A stretch of 64,000 nucleotides of DNA from Arthrobacter_B citreus. GTDB taxonomy: Bacteria > Actinomycetota > Actinomycetes > Actinomycetales > Micrococcaceae. The translations under genes and the position numbers were made by a program. Below, one piece after another: positions 18,501 to 26,321 of this stretch (positions are counted from its first letter, which is position 1; each line of letters begins with the position of its first letter). The DNA lies in the NCBI RefSeq assembly GCF_042429235.1, contig NZ_JBHMBA010000008.1, one strand, 5' to 3'. The notes under the pieces were generated by a model that saw only the letters and a program-made list of their open reading frames with translations, did no database searches and was not told where the DNA came from.

Positions 18501-18888
18501 GACCGGCAAATCCGCTCCCAAAAAGGACGATCTTGAAAAGCACCCGCAGCTTGCCGCATACCAGGAGGCGGTCCGGGAAGGCGCGGTGACCCGCGCTGCG
18601 CCCGATCCGGAGAACCCTGCGGCCGCAGCCGTCGAGCCGTCCCGCCCCGGAGGGGCTGCCCTGGTCCAGCTGGGAACCACCAGCAAGTCAGTGGCCGTGC
18701 AGCAGCAGCCGGCCCTCGATCCCGAGGACACCACCGCCCGGGACATGGTCCGCACGGCGGCCGAACTGATGTCCGACGCCAGCTTCGAAACCGTCCATGA
18801 CCCCACCCGCAGCGGATTCGGCGGGCACGGCTGCCGGCTGCCGGAAATCTGCCCGCTGTGCCCCGAAGGAAAGCAGGTCACCGAATGA
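15541..18888 (+). CDS. adnA: AdnA subunit of the AdnAB helicase-nuclease
   Basis: A 1115-residue UvrD-type motor plus RecB-family nuclease, one half of the actinobacterial double-strand-break resection machine. Walker A is GAPGTGKST (41-49). Walker B reads VDDLQE (254-259), with Asp instead of the usual catalytic Glu, as expected for the less active motor subunit. The nuclease shows RGQID with Asp971 and VDLKTG with Asp985 and Lys987. Three C-terminal cysteines (1098, 1104, 1107) resemble the Fe-S staple of AddB-type nucleases, but no fourth Cys was found before the nuclease core. It overlaps its partner adnB by 4 bp. Confidence 0.92.
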   Translation: MSVKLQLVGPSAGTAEAPQLSPDQQAVVDLPSGSGPVLVLGAPGTGKSTVLVETAVARIGAGLDPAGLLLLAPTRLAAAALRDNLSARLRGTLSTSPARTWASYAFDLIRRAKAEGRLPYITRAPKLLSGAEQDVIIKELLEGHGQHGVPALPWPESLDLALPTRGFRQEIRQLFDRIIEYGISAEQVAELGRRHDRPDWVAAAALYAEYRDVLDIRMPEAFDPAGIITTALQILESDPEFLAAEQERQQLILVDDLQEANPAIHALLGLLSRGRDSVVTACPDTVVQGFRGARPDLLGKLSDTLGEGLQTFVLSGPHRLTGSVARAWLRTASRISVVGQLPRYRTAVLPAAQQMAGVEAPKPQADVQEPDGREPVAEESGEDAGPAAGRAEAHVVDSPMHELRYIAQRILQAQLLDGRSLEEIAVIVRTGGQLARIQRYLSGQGIDVKVPVAEKAVRDEAAVRPLLEAFAVVLDPALLTPEAAVSLLTSRIGGASSIELRRLRQSLRREEVRGGGGRTSDALLVEALLDPLSPSGLALAGLSWEARSAQRTAAMLRAGREAAAQPGATAETVLWALWSVSGWSKKWAETALAGGPAGARADRDLDAIMALFQTAERYVDQLPGSTPGQFLDYLTSSELPMDTLAARAQRREAVELLTPASAAGREWPMVIVAGVQDGVWPNLRLRGELLGSGDLVAAVEHGDGFARHRSPQSLMHAIRHDELRSFSTAISRARELLVCTAVSSDDEQPSAFLDLVDPLPPEAAKRERTEVLRPLTLRSLVAELRAYAQQAQEKPELAREAAHHLGTMLNHPVRVPGAAPSEWWGLAELSTTAPVIPEETPIPVSPSKVDAVMKSPLSWFVSAAGGEQATDFARSLGTLVHQIAQDMPDASGGEYVQELERRWPTLGMKDNWEGKLDFRRAETMVRKLAAYVISMRQEGRSLVDVERDFAAEVPVEIRGHERTALLRGQIDRLEIDAEGRLFIVDLKTGKSAPKKDDLEKHPQLAAYQEAVREGAVTRAAPDPENPAAAAVEPSRPGGAALVQLGTTSKSVAVQQQPALDPEDTTARDMVRTAAELMSDASFETVHDPTRSGFGGHGCRLPEICPLCPEGKQVTE

Positions 18889-21800
18889 GTGCCTCCCTGA
18901 CCGAAACGCTTCCCGCCGAGGTCCCGGAGCCACGGCGCTACTCCGCCCGCGAGTTGGCGGAACTGCTGCATACGGATCCGGAAAGTCCCGTGCAGTACCC
19001 CACCGAGGACCAGATTGGCATCATCGAGGCACCCCTGGAGCCGCTGCTGGTGATTGCCGGAGCTGGTTCCGGGAAGACCAAAACCATGGCGGACCGGGTG
19101 GTGTGGCTGGTGGCCAACCAGCTGGTGCGCCCGGAGCAGATCCTCGGTGTGACCTTCACCCGCAAGGCCGCCGGCGAACTGGACACCCGGATCCGGCAGC
19201 GCCTGGACCTGCTGTACCGGGTCCAGGCCGCGGGCACCGCGGACCCGGGCCTCATTCCGCCGGGAAGCGGACCCGATGTCTCCGAGGATGCCAGGCTGGA
19301 TCCTGCCGTTTCCACGTACCATTCCTATGCCAACGGAATCGTGAACGACTACGGGCTGCGCCTGGGAGTGGAACGGGACTCGGTCATGCTCGGCGGAGCC
19401 CAGTCCTGGCAGCTCGCCACCGAAGTGGTGGAGGCCTACGCCGGCGATTTTGAGCACTTCACCGCCGCGAAATCCACCCTGGTCAACGGGGTCCTGCAGA
19501 TGGCCGGTGAATGCGCTGAACACCTCACCACCCCGGCCAAGGTGCGTGAGCACCTGACCGAACACCTGGAGGCCGTCGCCCGGCTGCCGTACATTGCCGG
19601 CAAGCCCAAGGCCGCCACCGCCGCCGTGCAGAAACTGCTGGACCGGCTGCGCACCCGCATCTCAGTCACCGAGCTGGTCGAGGCCTACCGGCGTGCGAAG
19701 TTTGAGCGCCGGCAGCTGGACTTCGGCGACCTCGTGGAGATGGCCGCCACCATCGCGGCAACCATCCCCGAAGCGGTGGAGATGGAGCGGGCCAAGTACA
19801 AGGTGGTGCTGCTGGACGAATTCCAGGACACATCGCACGCCCAGATGGTGCTCTTCTCCCAGCTCTTCGGAGACGGCCGTGCCGTCACTGCGGTTGGTGA
19901 CCCGCACCAGTCCATCTACGGATTCCGTGGTGCCTCGGCCGGACAGCTGGGGACCTTCCGCGACCAGTTCCCGCAGTTCCTGCCGGACGGTTCGCGCGCC
20001 CTGGCACCCGTCGCCAACCTTTCAGTTGCATGGCGCAACTCCACGTCCATTCTGGCCACTGCCAACACCGTTTCAGCACCCCTGAACGGCACGGCCCCAT
20101 GGTTGACGCATCAGCGGCTGCCGCACGTCCCGGAATTGGAGGCCAAGCCCAACGCACCGGTGGGCCAGGTGTTCCTGGGGCGCTACCTGGCTGATGTCTC
20201 GGTTCCCGCCTCGGACGATGCCGATGCCATTCTCGGCGAGGCCGACGCCGTCGCCGACCAGGTCATGGGGCATCGGAAACGCTGGTTTGAAAAGGACGAC
20301 GCCGGCAGGCCGCTGCAGCCCACCGTGGCCGTTCTGTGCCGGGGCCGCAAACAGTTCGGACCGATCCGCGAGGCCCTGGAAGCGCGCGGCATTCCGGTGC
20401 AGATCGTCGGGCTCGGCGGACTGCTGTCCACTCCGGAAGTGGTGGACGTGCTGGCAGTGCTTCGGGTCCTCGGGGACCCGGGCAGATCGGACTCGATGCT
20501 GCGGATCCTGGCGGGTGCGCGCTGGCGCATCGGCCCGGCCGATCTGATGGCCCTGGCCGACTGGTCACGGCACCTGGTCCGGGTTCGTGAACGCGCTGTC
20601 TCCGTGGCCGATGCCGCTGATGTTCACCGGCCCGACGAGCAGCAGGACGGCTCCGAAACCGTTGTCGAGGCGGATATGGCCGAGGCCGGATCACTGGTGG
20701 AAGCCGTTGACTCCCTGCCGCGTCCGGAATGGGTTTCCAGCGCCGGCCGGTCTCTTTCAGAGGAGGGGCTGCGCCGGCTGAAGCTGCTGCGCGACGAGCT
20801 CAGGGACCTGCGCAGCTATGTGGGCGAAGACCTCACCACCCTGATCGGCGAAGTCGAACGCCGCATCCTGCTGGACATCGAGGTGGCGGCGAAGCCCGGT
20901 GTCACCATTCATGAATCACGCCGGAACCTGGACGCCTTCATCGATGCCGCGGCCACCTTCAGCTCCTCCAGCGAACGGGTGGACCTCATGGCCTTCCTGG
21001 CCTGGCTCGAGGCCGCCAACGACGAGGAAAACGGTCTCCCGGTCACCCAGCTGGAGGCCAGCCGCGAAGCAGTGCAGCTGCTCACCGTCCATGCCTCCAA
21101 GGGACTGGAATGGGATGTCGTGGTGGTGCCGGGCCTGAACGAGGGCCAGTTCCCCAACGACCGTGATTCCCGCTGGAGCAGTGGAGAAGGGTCCATTCCC
21201 TGGCCGCTGCGCGGTGATGCACCCGACCTGCCACAGTGGGACTGGGAGCAGGAAGACCAGAAGAGCTGGGTCGAGAGCGAAAAGCTCTTCAGCGAGGACG
21301 CACGCGGGCATGCCGAGCGCGAGGAACGCCGCCTCGCCTACGTGGCCTTCACCCGCGCCAAGTACGTGCTGATCTGCACGTCCAGCGTGTGGGGCGGCGG
21401 GCGGTCCAAACCGACGGCCGTCTCCCGCTATCTGCAGGATCTCTACGACCTCGGGGCAGCCGGAGCCTCGGGGTTCACGCTGCTGTCCTGGGTGCAGCCG
21501 GGGGAAGAAGGCCAGACCAACCCCGCCAATGCCGACGTCCGCCGCGAACGCTGGCCCATCGATCCGCTCGGCGGGCGGCGCGGGTCAATGGAAGCGGCAG
21601 CCGCGGCGGTGCTGGACGCCGCGGCACGCCAAGCAGGGAGTGTCGGCCAGGCGGAAATCGATATCCTTACCGGCAACCCGGAGTTGCCGGAGGACCCTCC
21701 GCAGGAGTCTTCAGCTTCAGTGTTCGAACCCACCCGGTGGGCCCGCGAAGTGGAACTCGTCCTTGCCCGGCACCGCCCGCCGAACCAGGTGGTGGAGGTG

Positions 21801-22403
21801 GAGCTGCCCGCGCACATCTCCGCTTCGCTGCTCGTCGATCTCAAGGACGATCCGGAGGAAGTCACCCGCCAGCTGAGGCGTCCGGTTCCGCGGGAGCCGG
21901 GTATGGCCGCGCGAAAGGGCACGGCATTCCATGCGTGGGTGGAAGAATTCTTTGGAACCAGCGGAATGCTGGACATCGATGAGCACCCCGGCGCAGCGGA
22001 TGCCTATGTGGACGAGGCCTATCAGCTTGAAGACATGATCGCCACCTTCGAGTCATCGCCGTGGGCGCAGCGTACCCCGGCCTTTATCGAAGTGCCGGTC
22101 GAGACCCGGATTGATGCCGTGGTGGTGCGCGGCCGGATTGACGCCGTCTTCCAGGACACCGACGGCACCTGGGACCTGATCGACTGGAAAACGGGGGCTC
22201 CGCCGTCCAAGGAAAAGCTGGCGGTCCGCGCAGTGCAGCTGGCGGTATACCGCCTGGCCTGGGCACGGCTGAAGCAGGTTCCGCTGGAGAAGGTCAACGC
22301 CGCCTTCTATTACGTCGCAGCGGACAAGCTGATCCGGCCGTTCAATCTTTTGGGCGAACAAGAGCTCGAAGACATCATCCGGCGGGCGAACACTCCCTCC
22401 TAG
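18885..22403 (+). CDS. adnB: AdnB subunit of the AdnAB helicase-nuclease
   Basis: A 1172-residue lead motor and second nuclease of AdnAB. Walker A GAGSGKT (59-65) and Walker B LLDEFQDTSH (309-318) are canonical. Later helicase motifs appear as GDPHQSIYGFRGA, VHASKGLEWDVV and AYVAFTRAK. The C-terminal RecB-type nuclease has RGRID with Asp1086 and IDWKTG with Asp1100 and Lys1102. The ATGA overlap with adnA fixes the start. An upstream ATG at 18858 is inside adnA and less likely. AdnAB processes broken ends for RecA or for single-strand annealing. Confidence 0.94.
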   Translation: MSASLTETLPAEVPEPRRYSARELAELLHTDPESPVQYPTEDQIGIIEAPLEPLLVIAGAGSGKTKTMADRVVWLVANQLVRPEQILGVTFTRKAAGELDTRIRQRLDLLYRVQAAGTADPGLIPPGSGPDVSEDARLDPAVSTYHSYANGIVNDYGLRLGVERDSVMLGGAQSWQLATEVVEAYAGDFEHFTAAKSTLVNGVLQMAGECAEHLTTPAKVREHLTEHLEAVARLPYIAGKPKAATAAVQKLLDRLRTRISVTELVEAYRRAKFERRQLDFGDLVEMAATIAATIPEAVEMERAKYKVVLLDEFQDTSHAQMVLFSQLFGDGRAVTAVGDPHQSIYGFRGASAGQLGTFRDQFPQFLPDGSRALAPVANLSVAWRNSTSILATANTVSAPLNGTAPWLTHQRLPHVPELEAKPNAPVGQVFLGRYLADVSVPASDDADAILGEADAVADQVMGHRKRWFEKDDAGRPLQPTVAVLCRGRKQFGPIREALEARGIPVQIVGLGGLLSTPEVVDVLAVLRVLGDPGRSDSMLRILAGARWRIGPADLMALADWSRHLVRVRERAVSVADAADVHRPDEQQDGSETVVEADMAEAGSLVEAVDSLPRPEWVSSAGRSLSEEGLRRLKLLRDELRDLRSYVGEDLTTLIGEVERRILLDIEVAAKPGVTIHESRRNLDAFIDAAATFSSSSERVDLMAFLAWLEAANDEENGLPVTQLEASREAVQLLTVHASKGLEWDVVVVPGLNEGQFPNDRDSRWSSGEGSIPWPLRGDAPDLPQWDWEQEDQKSWVESEKLFSEDARGHAEREERRLAYVAFTRAKYVLICTSSVWGGGRSKPTAVSRYLQDLYDLGAAGASGFTLLSWVQPGEEGQTNPANADVRRERWPIDPLGGRRGSMEAAAAAVLDAAARQAGSVGQAEIDILTGNPELPEDPPQESSASVFEPTRWAREVELVLARHRPPNQVVEVELPAHISASLLVDLKDDPEEVTRQLRRPVPREPGMAARKGTAFHAWVEEFFGTSGMLDIDEHPGAADAYVDEAYQLEDMIATFESSPWAQRTPAFIEVPVETRIDAVVVRGRIDAVFQDTDGTWDLIDWKTGAPPSKEKLAVRAVQLAVYRLAWARLKQVPLEKVNAAFYYVAADKLIRPFNLLGEQELEDIIRRANTPS

Positions 22404-22424
22404 GAAAAAGCCGGCCCGCGAAAA

Positions 22425-22455
22425 GAAGCCGCCGCCCTGAAGGGGCGGCGGCTTC
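22425..22455 (-). terminator. Intrinsic terminator of the YtrA-type ABC operon
   Basis: A 13-bp stem GAAGCCGCCGCCC/GGGCGGCGGCTTC with a 5-base loop. On the minus strand it is followed by TTTT, so it mainly serves the leftward ABC operon. It may also stop adnB transcripts, though the plus strand has no U tract. Confidence 0.75.
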
Positions 22456-22476
22456 CGCGTTCCGGGTTCTTTGGTT

Positions 22477-23166
22477 TTAGGGCACGGCCCTGCGGAGCGT
22501 GCCGTAGGAGCCGGCCGCCAGCAGCACTCCGCCCAGCAGCAGCCAACCGGTGAGAGCGAGCGGAGTCAGCTGGACAAACCATGCTCCCACTGCCGGCCAG
22601 GACTCTGTCCAGGTGGCCGATGCCACGGCGGCCAGCAGAATCAGGGCGAAACCGACAAGTGCCGCAACCAGGCCGCCGGTCCGCCACCGCTTGTAAACGG
22701 TCGCAAACCAGAAACCGAACATGAACAGCAGGGTGGTGAGTGAAAAGTACAGCAGGATTTGCGTGTACCAGGCGGCCTCCGCAATCCAGGGCAGAGCGAA
22801 GATATGGGCGTTCAGGCCCCAGCCGCCGGTGGCTTCCTCCACAAGGCCGAGCAGCCAGTACAGCACCCCCAGGGTAAGGGCCATCACCGAGAAGAGGCCC
22901 AGCGTGCCGAGGTAGAAGGAACGGCGGCTGACGCTCATGGCCTGCGAGAAAGGAAAGGCCAGCGTGAGTGACTGAACGCCGGTGGCAAGGAAATACCACA
23001 TGACCGCCTGGCCGGAGAACGCCATATTCGGTGCTCCGCTGTCGGGTATGACGGCGATGATGGCCAGCGCAATCAGGGTGGAAGACACGAGGATGATCGC
23101 CGGGATGCCGAGATAGATCCATTTGTTCAGCAGCTGCATGCGCGCCACTGCCAGCGGCCGGTTCAT
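22477..23166 (-). CDS. ABC transporter membrane protein
   Basis: A 229-residue polytopic protein with about six hydrophobic segments, coupled by a 4-bp overlap to the ATPase gene upstream. It has no recognised catalytic motif. It resembles permeases of GntR/YtrA-controlled ABC systems, which respond to cell-envelope stress or peptide antibiotics in Bacillus and Streptomyces. Substrate and direction are unknown. Confidence 0.75.
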   Translation of the reverse strand: MNRPLAVARMQLLNKWIYLGIPAIILVSSTLIALAIIAVIPDSGAPNMAFSGQAVMWYFLATGVQSLTLAFPFSQAMSVSRRSFYLGTLGLFSVMALTLGVLYWLLGLVEEATGGWGLNAHIFALPWIAEAAWYTQILLYFSLTTLLFMFGFWFATVYKRWRTGGLVAALVGFALILLAAVASATWTESWPAVGAWFVQLTPLALTGWLLLGGVLLAAGSYGTLRRAVP

Positions 23167-24092
23167 TGCAATACCTCCAGATCGGTGTCGTTGTTTGCCG
23201 GCGCCGAACCATACGCTTCGTTGGCCTTGAGGGTCCGCCGGATAATCAGCTGCTGCAGGGACACGGGAGCAAGCTCCAGGCCCATGCTCCGTGCCAGGGC
23301 GCGGTCGTCGTCGGACAGCGGGCTGTCCACCGTGACCGAGCTCAGGGCGCCCAGCCCCTCCCGGTGCAGCACCGGCCGGCCACCCACGAATTCCTCCACG
23401 GCAGCGGAGGATCCGGCGACGGCGAAGGCGGAGCCGGTCACGGCGTCCACTTCGTCATCCATGACAATCCGGCCGCGGTCGATGACGATGACGTGCTCGA
23501 GCAGGTTCGCCACTTCATCAATCAGGTGCGACGAGAGAATGATGGTCCGGGGATGATCGGAGAAGTCGGTCAGCAGCCGGTCATAGAACAGCTGCCGCGC
23601 GACGGCGTCCAGCCCCAGATATGGCTCATCAAAGAAGGTCAGTTCCGCCCGGGACGCCAGGCCGATGATGACGCCCACCGCCGAAAGCTGGCCCCGGGAG
23701 AGCTTCTTGATGCGGTGTTTCCTCGGCTGCGGCAACTGGAAATCTTCCAGCAGCGTCTGTGCCAGTTCCTTGTTCCAGTTGGGAAAGAAGAAGGCTGCCG
23801 CGTCGAGGGCGTTGCGGATGGTGAAATCGTCCGGGTACTTCTGCGATTCCCGGACAAAGCAGAGACGGGACAGCACCTGTTCATTTTCGAACGGGTGGGC
23901 GCCGAAGACCCGCACGTCTCCGGAGCTGGCGAATTCCTGTGCGGTGAGGATGGACATCAGCGTTGTCTTGCCGGCTCCGTTGCGGCCAAGCAATCCGTAG
24001 ATCCGGTTGGCCCGGATGTTCAGGTTTACGTTGTCCAAGGCCAGTTGGTCGCGGTAGCGGCGCGTCAGTCCGCGGGTTTCTATGACGTTCAT
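23163..24092 (-). CDS. ABC transporter ATP-binding protein (YtrB-like)
   Basis: A 309-residue exporter-type ATPase. Walker A is GLLGRNGAGKTTL (~33-45). The signature is degenerate, LSRGQ instead of LSGGQ. Walker B reads LTFFDEPYLGLD, followed by the switch His in ILSSHLIDEV. It lies between the GntR gene and the permease, with 4-bp overlaps on both sides. The order GntR-ATPase-permease matches ytr-type operons, where a lone ATPase/permease pair is induced by envelope-active compounds. Actual export has not been shown for most relatives. Confidence 0.85.
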   Translation of the reverse strand: MNVIETRGLTRRYRDQLALDNVNLNIRANRIYGLLGRNGAGKTTLMSILTAQEFASSGDVRVFGAHPFENEQVLSRLCFVRESQKYPDDFTIRNALDAAAFFFPNWNKELAQTLLEDFQLPQPRKHRIKKLSRGQLSAVGVIIGLASRAELTFFDEPYLGLDAVARQLFYDRLLTDFSDHPRTIILSSHLIDEVANLLEHVIVIDRGRIVMDDEVDAVTGSAFAVAGSSAAVEEFVGGRPVLHREGLGALSSVTVDSPLSDDDRALARSMGLELAPVSLQQLIIRRTLKANEAYGSAPANNDTDLEVLQ

Positions 24093-24475
24093 GGTGCCGG
24101 GGTCCCTTCATGTTCAGCGGCACTGCGACGGATGAGTTCGGTCAGTTCTTCCGCGCCGATTCCGAGTTTCCGTGCTTCATCGGCAACGGGTTGGACATAC
24201 TGGCGGTAAAACTGTTCCCGGCGCTTGGCCAGGACAACGGCGCGCGCGCCGGGAGCCACGAACATCCCGATGCCGCGGCGTTTGTACAGCAGGCCCTCGT
24301 CGACGAGCAGATTGACGCCCTTTGCCGCGGTCGCGGGGTTGATTCGGTAGAACGCGGCAATCTCGTTGGTTGAGGGCACCTGTCCCTCTTCCTGCAGCAC
24401 ACCGTCCAGGACATCTCCCTCGATGCGTTCGGCGATCTGCAAAAAGATGGGACGGCTGTCTTCGAAAGTGCTCAC
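24089..24475 (-). CDS. GntR-family repressor, YtrA subfamily
   Basis: A 128-residue regulator with an N-terminal GntR winged helix (SRPIFLQIAERIEGDVLDG, then VPSTNEIAAFYRINPATA) and only a short C-terminal dimerisation helix pair, the hallmark of the YtrA subfamily. The start codon is GTG. It is the first gene of its ABC operon and almost certainly autoregulates it. A candidate operator lies about 75 bp upstream. Confidence 0.9.
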   Translation of the reverse strand: MSTFEDSRPIFLQIAERIEGDVLDGVLQEEGQVPSTNEIAAFYRINPATAAKGVNLLVDEGLLYKRRGIGMFVAPGARAVVLAKRREQFYRQYVQPVADEARKLGIGAEELTELIRRSAAEHEGTPAP

Positions 24476-24549
24476 GGTGTTGGCCTGTGGCGGTTCATGG
24501 CGGCCTCCGTTTCGAGGACCCAGGACCGATAGACGGTTCCAAGGTCAGT

Positions 24550-24575
24550 TGGTTAGTTAGTCATGTAGGTAACCA
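24550..24575. promoter_or_regulatory. Candidate operator of the YtrA-type operon
   Basis: Inverted repeat TGGTTA-N14-TAACCA, with outer GGTTC/GAACC arms nearby (24536-24582), in the 226-bp region upstream of the GntR gene. YtrA-type regulators bind long spaced dyads at their own promoters. This is the only such dyad in the region. The rest of the gap is the terminator at 24655-24695. Confidence 0.45.
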
Positions 24576-24654
24576 TAGAACCGATTCTGCCGCACGACAA
24601 GGGGCACGTATAAAAACTTTCGGGCGGTGTCGGCTGCTGCCCGCTGGTTAAAGC

Positions 24655-24695
24655 AGATCAGGCGGGGAAACAGTGTTTCCCCGCCTGATCTTTTT
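24655..24695. terminator. Intrinsic terminator downstream of the phosphotransferase-fold gene
   Basis: A 17-bp perfect stem (arms 24655-24671 and 24675-24691) with a 3-base loop and T5 on the plus strand. On the minus strand, where the gene ending at 24702 is read, the hairpin begins 6 bases after the stop codon but its U tract is only TGCTTT. It still is the best terminator for that gene. Confidence 0.8.
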
Positions 24696-24701
24696 GTTGC
24701 T

Positions 24702-26180
24702 CTAGTTGTCTCGTCCCGGTTTCCTGCCGGAATCCTTGCCGGCCGGCACCGTCGTCTTGGCCGGTGCCTCCCCGTCGGTCTTGCCTGAAGGGCCGGAAGA
24801 TGGGTGCTTCGTGTGTGACACCGAGCCGGGAACCGGCCCGGGCCCGGGCTTGGCCGACGGGAGCGGATCAGCGGGCAGCACCGTGACCTTCGCGATGGGC
24901 CCCGTGGCGTCGCCGGGCTCCGGGACCGTGTCAACGGCGGCCGGAGAAATGGGCGTCACGCTCACCCGATCCGAGCCCGGGCTCACTGATACGCCCTTGG
25001 CGGCCGGCTGGGCTGACGGTGCCGACGGAGTCTTAGCCAGCGGTGGGTTCGTGGGGGCCGGATGGCTGGAGGCCGCTGGCGCCTTGCCGCCTGAGGGATC
25101 CTTGCCGGCCGACGGGTCCTTGGCCGGAGCGGGACGGGCAGGGGGCAGCGGGGCGGAACCGGACGGCTCCTGTGAAGCTGAGGCCTCGGCCGCAGCTTGT
25201 GCCGCCGACACGGCCGCTGCCTTGGCGGCTGCCGCGGCTTCCGCTTCCTCAGCCTTGGCTGCGGCGTCCTGTTCGAGGATGTCCGCTTCGAGAGTGGCCA
25301 GCATTTCCTCGGCTTCGGCGATCATCGCCGGGTTTTCAGCTGCGACGCCGCGCACCAGCCACTGGGCCAGGGCAAATTCGGCGGAGAGCGCAGCGCGGCG
25401 GATCAGGTGCGGATCCGGGGTCTCGGACCGGGCAGCGTTATATGCGGCAAGAACGGCTTCGGTGAAGGTGGGATCGTTGGCGGCCACCAGCCAGGCAAAG
25501 TCGTCCGCCGGATCGCCGATCCGCAGGTCCGTCCAGCCGGTGACGGCGCTGATGCGCCCGTTGGAGACCAGGAGGTTATCCTCGTGCAGGTCACCGTGCA
25601 CCACGGACGGGTTGAACCGCCACAGGGTCACATCTTCCAGCGCATGTTCCCACCGGCGAAGCAGCACCGGGGGGATCTTGCCCGTGGTGGCGGCCTGGTC
25701 CAGCTCGTTGAGTTTCCGCTGCCGGAATTCATTGGCGGAGTAGCTGGGCAGGTCCGCGTTGTTCACCAGGTCCTGCGGCAGCCCGTGGATGGCGGCCATG
25801 GCCCGTCCCACCTCCAGGGGCAGAGTTCCACCTTCGGCGACCAGCGAATCGATGTCCCGGGTGGACCCGGGCAGATGGGAGTAGACAAATGTGCACAGGT
25901 CGCCCTGCCGGACGGTTCCGGCAACATGGGGAAGCGCGAAGGGCAGTTCCGCCCGAACGGCCGGGACAAAGGCCCGGAGAACGAGCAGCTCGGTTTCCAG
26001 CCTCATGCTGGCGTCAACATGCTTGGGGGAACGTACCCGCCACTGCTTTCCTGCTTCGTCAACCAGCACGGCAGCGTCGAAGTCCGCAGCGTCGTCGGGG
26101 GAGCCGGCGACGCCGGTGGGGGCCAGCCCGGGGACGGCGGCGCTGGCCATAGCGGCCAATTCCATGGGGGTGCGTTTCAC
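24702..26180 (-). CDS. Aminoglycoside-phosphotransferase-fold protein with long low-complexity tail
   Basis: A 492-residue protein. Residues ~1-300 form an APH-type kinase fold with the catalytic loop VVHGDLHEDN (His195, Asp197, Asn202) and the metal-binding TGWTDLRIGDPADD (Asp218). The remaining ~190 residues are rich in Ala, Pro, Lys and Ser, have no fold signature, and may span or decorate the cell surface or bind DNA. The start is uncertain. The GTG at 26180 follows a TACGGT box by 7 bases and gives VKRTPMELAA. An ATG at 26219 and a TTG at 26252 lie upstream without ribosome binding sites. The substrate is unknown, and antibiotic resistance should not be assumed. Confidence 0.75.
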   Translation of the reverse strand: MKRTPMELAAMASAAVPGLAPTGVAGSPDDAADFDAAVLVDEAGKQWRVRSPKHVDASMRLETELLVLRAFVPAVRAELPFALPHVAGTVRQGDLCTFVYSHLPGSTRDIDSLVAEGGTLPLEVGRAMAAIHGLPQDLVNNADLPSYSANEFRQRKLNELDQAATTGKIPPVLLRRWEHALEDVTLWRFNPSVVHGDLHEDNLLVSNGRISAVTGWTDLRIGDPADDFAWLVAANDPTFTEAVLAAYNAARSETPDPHLIRRAALSAEFALAQWLVRGVAAENPAMIAEAEEMLATLEADILEQDAAAKAEEAEAAAAAKAAAVSAAQAAAEASASQEPSGSAPLPPARPAPAKDPSAGKDPSGGKAPAASSHPAPTNPPLAKTPSAPSAQPAAKGVSVSPGSDRVSVTPISPAAVDTVPEPGDATGPIAKVTVLPADPLPSAKPGPGPVPGSVSHTKHPSSGPSGKTDGEAPAKTTVPAGKDSGRKPGRDN

Positions 26181-26187
26181 ATCTTCA

Positions 26188-26193
26188 ACCGTA
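26188..26193 (-). promoter_or_regulatory. Possible -10 for the phosphotransferase-fold gene
   Basis: TACGGT on the minus strand, 7 bases before the GTG at 26180. It is similar to the leaderless modules elsewhere in the window but one base longer in spacing. The call is weak. Confidence 0.3.
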
Positions 26194-26309
26194 GAGGTAG
26201 ATGTGTCACGAATAACCATAGGCTGGCGGCGAGTCGCCGGATGCGTGAGCAATAACTCAGCACGGGCAGGTAGTCCTGTTCCAACTACAGGTTGGGGGGT
26301 GCAAGTCAG

Positions 26310-26315
26310 TACGGT
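26310..26315 (+). promoter_or_regulatory. -10 element for leaderless nudC transcript
   Basis: TACGGT exactly six bases before the nudC ATG at 26322. No clear -35 is seen. The intervening AGAGAC is not a good Shine-Dalgarno. Confidence 0.45.
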
Positions 26316-26321
26316 AGAGAC

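Noticed and set aside
24702..26180. Aminoglycoside or macrolide resistance gene
   Set aside because: Only the general kinase fold supports it. The long tail and house-keeping neighbours do not fit an acquired resistance gene.
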